Positions 56,277 through 64,000 of a DNA stretch of 64,000 nucleotides are shown piece by piece. The notes below the pieces were generated by a model. That model ran no database searches and was not told the DNA's origin. It saw only the letters and a list, made by a program, of their open reading frames with translations. Made by a program: the position numbers and the translations under genes. The number at the start of each line of letters is the position of its first letter. Position 1 is the first letter of the stretch. The DNA lies in the NCBI GenBank assembly GCA_036426205.1, contig CM071568.1, positions 214,563,245-214,627,244 of the forward strand, given 5' to 3'. This DNA comes from Ascaphus truei (taxonomy: Eukaryota; Chordata; Amphibia; Anura; Ascaphidae).

Positions 56277-57840
56277 TCAGTCACAGGACCCAATGCAATA
56301 ATACACACTGATAAAGATAACAGATTACTGCATGCATATGAAAAAGTAATAACCATAGAACACCCACACCAAATAGGCCACACACAGTCGTAACCCCACA
56401 GTGCCCTCCAACACAGTGTCCACACATGGATGGGACATCCCCCCAAAGTACTGAGGTGCCCCATGGCACCCAACCACCCTGGTGTCTACAAGAGTCAACC
56501 CATCCAATGTGTGCGACAGCACTGCCCACAACCTGTGTCTAAGTTGGTGAACTTGTAGGTGTAGTTGTGATACCTGCTGGGTACTCAGCACCAGGTAGCG
56601 CCGACTGAATATAATAGAGCCATCCAGTCCCACCCCATCGTCATCAGCGATGAGTCCACCTCCGCGTGGGGTGGTGTCCAGCTGGAGGGTCCCACATGAA
56701 GAGAGTATCGTATCTGTGGGGTGATCTGGTCCCAGACCACCTGATTGCCAGTTCGCTGCCGCATCCTGGCTGTGTCCATCACGCTTGTACTACAGGGCAG
56801 TGTCCCTATCTACTGGGATGGTCCCTGCAGCAGCCACAAGCTTAAGGGAATCAAGTCCTAAGTGGGGCCTAAGGGTCACAGACACCCTGCACACACACCC
56901 TACGCTCTGCTTGTCCCAGCTCCAACTGACTAACATGGTCCAAGCGCATCAATTATATCTATCTCTGTCAGGGAGAATACTGTAGCCCTATTGGTTAAGC
57001 CTGCTCATGTGCTGCTGCAGCCCCGAGGGCTGCTGGGACTTTAGTCCCTATCTCTCTTCTGTGGGGCACTGTGTAATGGCCGCTGCAACTATTCGTGCTG
57101 TGCATGCGCAGGATCTGGGTCGCACCTGCGCAGCTATATACAAGATGGCAGCGCCGGTCCCTTCCTCCGCCGCAGGACTCCGGTGACCCAGTCGCCCCAT
57201 CAATTGGGCGCAACCCCCCACCGCCGTGCTCCCTGCACTCACGGCAGGTCCATCTGCCATTCCGATGGCACCCGCATACTCCGCTAGGCTGTTGTCCCCC
57301 TCCCGCAGGGAAGGTAGGGGAAAAGGGGATCCCAGAGGGAGATCTGGCCACATAAACAAATGACAAAAATTATTATTCTGGGTTTGTAAGTATTTTAAAT
57401 GGAACTGGTTTGAACCATTACTTCATTTTTTTTGTAAAGGAACATAAGTTTAAAACTTATTTCTGTGTGCTTGGCAGGTTATAGACAACCAAAATTGCAT
57501 AGAAATGTATATGTGGCCTTATTATTTACTAAGATTAGTGTTGACAAGGAAGAGGCTAGGGAAAGTGCCAGAGAAGGAGTAGGGTTGGAGCTGGGAAATC
57601 AGGCCAGCAGAGTGTTAAAGACTAAACTTTCTCCTGCCACCAACTATTACTAACATTAGTTCTTTAAATATAGAGATGTGCAAATGTCAAGTTTAGCTTC
57701 AAACTGAATTTTTACATATTCACCAAATCAAAGCAATTATTTTAGTTTTGTTATTAATCAGTATGTACAGTGCTGTGTGATGTAGTTTATTGGTCTCTGG
57801 GTTTCTTGGTTGGTATGTAGCAACCCTGTGAGAATACTAC

Positions 57841-57922
57841 ATTACTTAAGGGCCCTATAGGTTTAACTGTAGGTATAGCACATTACTTAAAGGCCCTAGA
57901 GGTTTAACTGTAGGTATAGCTA
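57841..57922 (+). repeat. 41-bp tandem repeat, two units
   Basis: ATTACTTAAGGGCCCTATAG at 57,841 recurs with small changes at 57,882. It is flanked by unremarkable AT-rich sequence (57,357-57,840). Confidence 0.8.
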
Positions 57923-58037
57923 TAGTGTGTTGCCAATATCCATCACACGGGGTATAATGACTATGCAGATCATAGCCACACACACCTTCTAGAAGGTGCT
58001 GTAGACTAGTAGGACTAGTTATTTATTGTGCTTTTAC

Positions 58038-58212
58038 GCTCCCCTCCCCCCCCCTCCTCCCTCCCCCTCCTCCCTCCTCCCTCCTCCCTCCCCCCTCCTC
58101 CCTCCCCCCTCCGCCCCTTTCCCTCCTCCCCTTTTCCTCCCCCCACCACCCCTTTCCCACCCCCCACCCCCCTTCCCACCCCCTTCCCCCCTCCCACCCC
58201 CCTTCCCCCCTC
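58038..58212 (+). repeat. C/T-rich low-complexity tract
   Basis: CCCCTCC and CCTCCCTCC words for about 175 bp. Proline-rich and glycine-rich frames here are artefacts of composition. Confidence 0.9.
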
Positions 58213-58470
58213 CTCTTTGGGGGATGCTTCCTGAGCACCCCAAGGAAGAAGTTGTTAATGGTTCATGTGAATAAAGTTATAGAAAAGTTCCTGGCGCCCT
58301 TCTGTTATTTGCTTACCATACCAGCACCCTGAGAAAAAGGGAAAAAAGACCATGGGCAGCACCTGAACAGACATTAGACACTTTGGTGTAGCACTCTTCT
58401 GTTGGCTGGGGGGAGAGGTATTACAGATAGGTCAGGCAGTGGAAGGAATTTAGAGATACCTGTAATGTTA

Positions 58471-59277
58471 TGTAGCCCTGGTGAGAAATAGGGCTATATG
58501 TCTATCCTCCTACTGGTGTAAGTCCTTCTAAGGGCAGGCTGCCAGTAGTTATCATGGGTTTCCCCCACTTCAAGCACTGCTCTGTGAGGTTGGAGGTAGG
58601 CCACCTGAGTCTGTGTCTAAGGCAAGAGACATAGGGGAGGGGCCTGCCAAAGTCATAAAGGGCAGTGCACAGCCTATTTAGAGAGTTCAGTTCTTGAGTG
58701 TTGGAGTGATTAGTCATAGGTGCCTGAAGTGCACAGTTATAGGAGATCAGGCAGGCCCTGAGTAGAACTGATAGCACTATAGGTGGACCAGTGCCTCTCA
58801 CCCTGCCTAGGGGGTGAGGGAAGAGCTAACCCCACCCTGAGCGCCCGTGGCTTGGGGTGGTGGCAGGGACACAGAGATCCAGAGCCCATCCTGAGGGTGC
58901 GCAGTCTGGAGGGAGAGAAGACCCCGTACCTGAGTAACCACTGTGCTGCTGTGTGCTGTGTGCTGTGTGCTGTGTACAATACAGAGAGCTGCTGCTTTTA
59001 ACCAAGAGACTGGAATCTCTCAATCCCTGTGTGGGAGTTCTCTGTAAGGGTTCCACCCCATATCCCTGGGGCTTCACAGAGATGGAGGCGTTGCACCACC
59101 GAGAACGGATAAAGGTATACACCCCAGAAAACTGGTCCTGTCCTCCCCACACCATCGCGGGAGACTCAGGTCCTCCTGTTGCCAGCAGGTATGCACCACC
59201 TAGACACATGTAGCCAGACCTTAGTACACCCTAGGGGGTCCGATCTGCGACCGGGGGGGGGGGGGCTGAGGGCTACA
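58471..59277 (+). repeat. 5' LTR of the short LTR element
   Basis: 807 bp, TG...CA, with a hairpin at the very start (TAGCCCTG against the AGGGCTA 11-17 bp on). A CTGTGTG-type microsatellite at 58,948-58,976 is longer here than in the 3' LTR. The run of G near the end (59,253-59,265) varies between the LTRs. Confidence 0.85.
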
Positions 59278-59295
59278 GTTGGAGGCGCTGCTGAG

Positions 59296-60280
59296 ATGCT
59301 AGAAACAGGAGTCATGTCACCGGGTCCTAGAGGGGATATGTGGAGCAAGAACCCCAAATATTCTAAAGATTGGAGGGATTGGGAACTCAGTGATGAAGGG
59401 TCTGATGGGGAGATACCGTATGCTAATGTTGTTCGTGTGTCTAACCCTGTTGCATTTTCTCCTGTACCTAGAGGTAGGGCCCGAGGGTCCCATACTACTG
59501 CCGAAGCGGGTTCGTGAGTTTGGTAGTGCATAGAATGAACCCCACGATTTACGCCGATGAGACAAAAGGTAGACGCAAAGGCTCGTACTCTACTGAGGTG
59601 GCGACGTCAGGTGTGTCTTCACAGGCAGAGTCAGATACAAATATGATGGTGGTATCAGAGTATGAGCACCAAGATAAGTGGTGGGCACCGCTGTTTACAG
59701 GGTACCATGCATGTATGGACCGTACCCAGTTCTTACTCTTTAAAAACAGTATAGTTGACCATTGGTGGACTGTAGGCACCTTTTCTCCCCATGAGGTTGC
59801 TGACGAACTGGATAAGCGGTATAGTGACATTGAGCAAAAGTTAATCATTCCCAAGGGGCCCGCTGTACTGTATGATGATGTTGCCCCAGAGGAGGCTGAG
59901 GTTTGGGTGCTGCCAAGCAGGGCAGGTGACCGAAAGCTGACCAAGCTCAGCAGAGCAGACAGAGCCATAGTGACCAGGTATAGGCAGTCCCATGGTTATG
60001 AGTTCCCCTATGTACCTGAGCCTATTATGTTAGAAATTGAGGAGCAGAGAGATACCTGGCTCCAGGAGGCTGTTATGGAATACCTTCGTTCAGTAGGGTG
60101 GTCTATCATAACGAGGACAAAGTCTGTGATGTTATGCGGGCATGGAGTGTTGGGAGGAGTATCTACATGCATAGCGTGGTGTATCGGCCGGAGTATGGGT
60201 CAGTACATCCCTATTATGTAAAAATTAGTGATCACAATGGGCGGGAAGTTAGGAAGCCTGACCCGTGCCATTACTATTAG
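59296..60280 (+). pseudogene. Gag-sized coding region of unknown family, three frames
   Basis: Open segments lie head-to-tail in three frames. Segment 1 is 59,296-59,517, an ATG 18 bp into the internal region, polar and acidic (DWRDWELSDEGSDGEIPY). Segment 2 is 59,535-60,221 (ATG at 59,535; 228 codons), with HQDKWWAPLFTGYHACMD, a WW pair followed by FSPHEVADELDKRY, and LSRADRAIVTRYRQSHGYEF. Segment 3 is 60,098-60,280 (VCDVMRAWSVGRSIYMHSVV, then YVKISDHNGREVRKP). Frame changes near 59,515 and 60,100 are probably single-base errors or mutations. The position between primer-binding site and purine tract suggests a gag-like structural protein. There is no CCHC knuckle, protease or RT motif. I do not recognise the family. 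Confidence 0.55.
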
Positions 60281-60449
60281 TTGGGTTCTCCATGTTGGGG
60301 GGTACCCCTTTATTAATTCGCCATCCGGGTGGGATGGTCTGATGTATGGGCAAAAATAAATTGTGTTTGTTTTCCAGATTGTTCACCTGCAGGATGGTGC
60401 TGCCAAAATTAGGTCCAAGTTGGGACCATTGGATTCCACTGAGGGAGAG

Positions 60450-61255
60450 TGTAGCCCTGGTAAGAAACAGGGCTATATGTCTATCCTCCTACTGGTGTAA
60501 GTCCTGCTAAGGGCAAGTTGCCAGTAGTTATCATGGGTTTCCCCCACTTCAAGCGCTGCTCTGAGTGGTGGAGGTAGGCCACCTGACTCTGTGTCTAAGG
60601 CAAGAGACATAGGGGAGGGACCTGCCAAAGTAATAAAGGGCAGTGCACAGCCTATTTAGAGAGTTCATTTCCGGAGTGTTGGAGTGATTAGTCATAGGTG
60701 CCTGAAGTGCACAGTTGGAGGAGATCAGGCAGGCCCTGAGTAGAACTGATAGAGCTATAGGTGGACCAGTGCCTCTCACCCTGCCTAGGGGGTGAGGGAA
60801 GAGCTAGCCCCACCCTGAGCACCCGCGGCTTGGGGTGGTGGCAGGGACACAAAGATCCAGAGCCCATCCTGAGGGTGCGCAGTCTGGAGGGAGAGAAGAC
60901 ACCGTACCTGAGTGACCACTGTGCTGCTGTGTGCTGTATACAATAAAGAGAGCTGCTGCTTTTAACCAAGAGACTGACTGAGACTGGAATCTCTCAATCC
61001 CTGTGTGGGAGTTCTCTGTAAGTGTTCCACCCCATATCCCTGGGGCTTCACAGAGATGGAGGCGTTGCACCACTGAGAACGGATGAAGGCATACACCCCA
61101 GAAACCTGGTCCTGTCCTCCCCCACACCATCGCGGGAGACTGAGGCCCTCCTGTTGCCAGCAGGTATGCACCGCCTAGACACATGTAGCCAGACCTTAGT
61201 ACACGCTAGGGGTCGGAGGGGGGGCGGGGGGGGGGGGGGGTGTCTGAGGGCTACA
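60450..61255 (+). repeat. 3' LTR of the short LTR element
   Basis: 806 bp, directly after GAGGGAGAG. It differs from the 5' LTR by scattered substitutions and a few small indels. A polyadenylation signal AATAAA lies at about 60,941. Confidence 0.85.
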
Positions 61256-61448
61256 GTTATAAATAAGACAAAGTACAGCATGCAAAGACAATGCTTTTCT
61301 TTTTGCTTAACGTTATAATATTTCTTAGTTTAGTACTTCCCAATTTCCCTCTCATTTTACATGCATTTGGGTTTAGTTTTATACTATAGTTCTATTTTGT
61401 TTTAAAATGTAGAGCAAGAACAGAAGTAATAATGAGAAAGAGTAAGGG

Positions 61449-61774
61449 TAAGGCTGAGTCCAGGGTCAGCGCTTAGGCGCTGATCCGAGCTGAGGCACGC
61501 TGACACTTGTCAGTGAGCCCCTGCAGCTGCAATGAGAGCGGCTTTAGCAGGGGCTCGCGCACGCGTCCGCAGGCGTGCGGAGGCTTAGGTCTTAACAAAT
61601 TTCTAGTTTGAGTGCTCATGGGAGCTGGTTACGTGAGCCCAGGACTGGTTACGTGAGCGGTTCGTCCAATGAGGGCGAACCAGCTCCGTGACGTCACTGG
61701 CCCGCCCCCCGACACGCCCCCGGACACGCGCGAACTAAAGCCGCATGGCTGCAGTTACCATGGACTCAGCCTAA
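61449..61774. mobile_element. PIF/Harbinger-like MITE (320 bp) with TAA duplication
   Basis: The inverted ends GGCTGAGTCCA (61,452-61,462) and TGGACTCAGCC (61,761-61,771) are perfect over 11 bp and flanked by TAA (61,449-61,451 and 61,772-61,774). A 3-bp TWA duplication with GG-starting ends is typical of PIF/Harbinger. Inside, GGTTACGTGAGC is repeated (61,628 and 61,650) and GGTTCG...CGAACC forms a hairpin. No coding sequence. Confidence 0.75.
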
Positions 61775-62335
61775 GTAATAAGCGAAGAAGGGAAGCGAAG
61801 AAAACAAAGTAATGAGTGAGTCAAAAAATTTGAGTGTGAGGAGTATGAGGCTCATCGAGGTTGCTGATTCTGAACCCTCAATAGAGCACATTGTGGTATT
61901 ACCATTTCCCCTACATTTACCACCGTTTGCATTAGCCATGTCAAGGTCAGGTGCGCTCTCTAGTGTCTTGCCATTATTAAAAAGACTAATGTCAAACTTG
62001 CCAGCCTAGCCCCAACACCTCCGCCAGTACCACTGCTGTCATGTGGGGAATACATTGTGAAGCCTCAAATGCAAGGTGAGGAATAGGGCCTTATTCCACT
62101 TTATTATAATGAAAATCAATAGTGTAATTAGAGTCTGAGCAGAAGGTACACAGAGACATGTAGCACAGTCAGCAACAAAATCAATGGCACATGATATTCA
62201 CACAGCTGGCTTTTCTGCTGCTGCACAGCTAAAAACAATGTTGTGAGGACTGTAGTAGTGGTTGAATGCACTATAGGTTAAGCAGTAGTTCAAAGAGAGA
62301 AGCACACATGTATAGTGAGTGTGCGTGTGCGTGGG
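61775..62335. other. Non-coding stretch, no gene seen
   Basis: Mixed sequence with short open frames. Nothing recognisable between the MITE and the GT microsatellite. Confidence 0.5.
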
Positions 62336-62344
62336 GGGCACGTG

Positions 62345-62380
<36 letters not shown>

Positions 62381-62391
62381 GTGTGTTGTGT

Positions 62392-62434
<43 letters not shown>
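62336..62434 (+). repeat. GT microsatellite
   Basis: About 100 bp of GT repeats, broken near 62,380-62,396 by GGTGTGTTGTGTGG. Confidence 0.95.
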
Positions 62435-62437
<3 letters not shown>

Positions 62438-62491
62438 GCTAGAGCAAGTGTTAATTCTCACAAATGTATTCTTTATTCAAATAATAATTTA

Positions 62492-63483
62492 CTTCTGTAG
62501 CCCCTTTACCCCCACACTATGTGAGATAGTGTTGCTACCTGGTGTATTCTGGTGTTGGTGCATACCTGTGAGGTAGAACAGAAGGCCTGAGATCTCTGCG
62601 GTGGTATAGGGAGATATCAGGACAGGCTATCATGGATGGTTCTTCGGTCAACGCAGTGCCTCCAGCCCAGGAGGATCCTGGTGTGGCTAGGATGGACCTC
62701 AGGGGCAACTCTTCTTAGTGGTTCAAACAGCAGACATCATACAGAGAAGATATAACTGGCTTTTATTGGTTCAGGCCAGCATACAGGCATCCTTCCCTGA
62801 AGGCAATACCCCAGGCTTGAGGCCTGAAGCATCCATCCTCTGCATACCTTACCATTTAACAGGGCAAGGCCTCAGCCCACTCCTAGTCAGGAGAGGCTCA
62901 CTGCTGCATCCTCATAGCATGGAGGGCAGCACCGAACTAACTCCCAGAAACACTGGGAGTGCTGCGAGGCAGGCGGCGCGTGCAGCCGAGTCCCTGGTCT
63001 GCAGAGAGCTGCAGGGGGAAAGACAGGGGGGAACGTGACAGGGGAGTGACGGGGGCGCAGCCATGACATCAACTGGCAGGTTTGCCCTCATTTGCTGAAC
63101 TGCCGGGGGCGTGGCCTAGCGCTCCGCCGCGACTCCTGCTCTCAAAAGCAGGAGTTTTGCGCAGCGGCCCCCCTCGCAGTTGGCCCGGCCCCATTGTGGG
63201 GCGGCTCTTGTCCCTGCAGCGTCCGCCACAGCGGGCGGTGCAGTAGCCAGCGGGAACCTGGCCTTACTCTAGAGGACAACCCCCTCCTTCCCAGGGGAGT
63301 GGCTTGTAAGCCGGCCCCTTATACTCATAGGCCCTCCTTGTCATACCAGGCTACTCCTGAACTTTATTAACACACACACATAACAGCATAACCAGGCCCT
63401 GCAGGAATTCCCACTCTTTACTGGGATTTACAGTGCTAGAGAGGCCAGAGAATTAGTAGCCCAAGGAGACTTGGCTACACTTC
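62492..63483 (-). mobile_element. Solo LTR of the 4-bp-duplication family (984 bp)
   Basis: The LTR spans 62,496-63,479, flanked by CTTC at 62,492-62,495 and 63,480-63,483. Read on the minus strand it starts TGTAGCCAAGTCTCCTTGG, a hairpin with GGGCTAC, and ends AAGGGGCTACA. AATAAA lies on the minus strand at about 62,763-62,768. Words shared with the complete element at 58,471 (GTGCATACCTG, CAGTGCCTCCAG as complement) place it in the same family. The 5' part (62,930-63,260) is GC-rich. Confidence 0.85.
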
Positions 63484-63507
63484 ATATGCCAAATGTTTTT
63501 TTTATTA

Positions 63508-63850
63508 CTACAGTGGCGGCAGAGTTTATTCTCATGCGGCCGCCACCGCAAAGTGCAACAGCTGGGCGCCGGTCACGTGCGCCAGAAATCCCCGAAGACG
63601 CCAGGCATCCCCGAAGACGCCAGGCATCCCGAAGACGCCAGGCATCCCCGAAGGAGGCTGAAGGTAAGGGGGTATGCTATTAATCCGGAGCGTGGAGCGG
63701 AGCGGAACAGACAGGGGTTTGCGAGGGGAAGGGGGAGGGGAAGATGCGGAGAAGATGGGCTGGCGCGCGGCCAAGTTCGGCGCCAGCTCGAAAACAGCCG
63801 CGGGACAAGACGGGCAAATGCAGCAATAAAGCTGGTCGCAGCAGTATTAT
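63508..63850. mobile_element. Probable non-autonomous element with internal 18-19-bp tandem repeats
   Basis: The region is bounded by loosely inverted ends (TACTACAGTGGCGGCAG near 63,508 against CTGGTCGCAGCAGTATTATT near 63,830-63,850), with a GC-rich centre. CCCGAAGACGCCAGGCAT recurs about three and a half times at 63,589-63,655. Open frames across it come from the repeat and GC content. Confidence 0.4.
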
Positions 63851-64000
63851 TGAAAATATGGGTGTGCATTTATTTAACAACATTACATATTAAGTAGTTA
63901 CTTATTAAATAACCTAAAAGGCAGAAACTGATGTGAGATCCAAATCTTTTTGGAGGGGAGGGGTGAGTGGGGTTCAGATTTTATTTTATTCTGAGGGTTT
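63851..64000. other. Right edge, AT-rich, no gene seen
   Basis: AT-rich sequence to the window end with a short GGGGAGGGG tract at 63,954. Nothing recognised. Confidence 0.5.

Larger units (their letters stand above)
54131..57356 (-). mobile_element. Internally deleted Ty3/Gypsy-type LTR retrotransposon, 4-bp target duplication TAAA
   Basis: The element spans 54,135-57,352 with TAAA at 54,131-54,134 and 57,353-57,356. On the minus strand it starts TGTGGCCAGATCTCCC and ends CGGTACA. LTR-like sequence lies at both ends (54,135-~55,150 and ~56,278-57,352), homologous over about 800 bp. The left copy lacks the first ~200 bp and the right copy lacks the last ~170 bp. Between them is only an RT fragment, itself split by a 594-bp insertion. 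Gag, protease, RNase H and integrase are missing. Confidence 0.75.
58467..61259 (+). mobile_element. Complete short LTR retrotransposon with a single unrecognised ORF region
   Basis: The element spans 58,471-61,255 (2,785 bp), with GTTA target duplications at 58,467-58,470 and 61,256-61,259. The 5' LTR is 58,471-59,277 (807 bp) and the 3' LTR 60,450-61,255 (806 bp). Both start TGTAGCCCTGG and end GAGGGCTACA, with mostly scattered substitutions between them. The internal part is only 1,172 bp. It starts with a primer-binding-site-like GTTGGAGGCGCTGCTGAGAT and ends with a purine-rich GAGGGAGAG directly before the 3' LTR. An AATAAA is present in the 3' LTR (about 60,941) but mutated in the 5' LTR. 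There is no RT, RNase H or integrase, so it must borrow these from a related element. Confidence 0.85.

Noticed and set aside
57048..57366. Overlapping frames of 86-123 codons on both strands
   Set aside because: They are within the GC-rich 5' part of an LTR and are not kept in the homologous left LTR.
61812..62009. 65-codon plus-strand frame
   Set aside because: Short, no motif, no splice or promoter support.
63589..63655. Short direct repeats resembling a CRISPR array
   Set aside because: The 18-19-bp units are contiguous with no unique spacers, and the genome is eukaryotic.

Overview
This window looks like vertebrate, probably amphibian (anuran-like), intergenic DNA made almost entirely of transposable elements. 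There are no operons, bacterial ribosome-binding sites, CRISPR arrays or tRNA/rRNA genes. The lineage is inferred from the mix of elements: Penelope-like retroelements (PLEs) with GIY-YIG endonucleases, several LTR families, fold-back and MITE elements, and long microsatellites. I did not recognise any diagnostic host gene.

Region 1-31,400. A unit of about 14.7 kb (582-15,266) is followed head-to-tail by a second copy (15,267-~30,450), joined at a GA microsatellite that expands again at 30,430-31,395. Copy 2 differs from copy 1 mainly by dense 1-3 nt indels that break every frame. This points to an uncollapsed or unpolished assembly copy at least as much as to a real duplication. Each unit holds PLE terminal fragments; degraded coding remnants on the minus strand (4.1-5.3 kb) and a possible four-exon coding structure on the plus strand (5.56-6.42 kb); a minus-strand PLE (~9.64-13.66 kb) whose reverse transcriptase (RT) is split by a 934-bp solo LTR; and an element with inverted ends (14.4-14.8 kb).

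Region 31,400-35,500. CA and G-rich tandem repeats come first, then two fold-back hairpin elements on either side of a ~200-codon open frame with no recognised function, then a probable 759-bp solo LTR.

Region 35,593-45,522. Two PLE copies lie head-to-head, with a 17-bp target-site duplication outside the pair. The left copy (minus) keeps an open RT-to-GIY-YIG frame and a separate N-terminal coiled-coil/basic ORF. The right copy (plus) covers the whole coding region but is badly corrupted.

Region 45,500-64,000. Related LTRs with 4-bp target duplications dominate: solo LTRs at 45,577 and 62,496, fragments at 47.1 and 52.1 kb, a Ty3/Gypsy remnant (54,135-57,352) with split RT, and a complete 2.8-kb element (58,471-61,255) with two ~806-bp LTRs and an unrecognised ORF instead of pol. 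Between them are a diverged LTR with 71-bp tandem repeats, a 1.2-kb minisatellite, 48-bp CpG-rich repeats, a Harbinger-like MITE and a GT microsatellite.

I find no host gene that can be named. The strongest leads are the gag-sized LTR element, the PLE inverted pair with hammerhead-like termini, and the tandem duplication with its one-sided error load.
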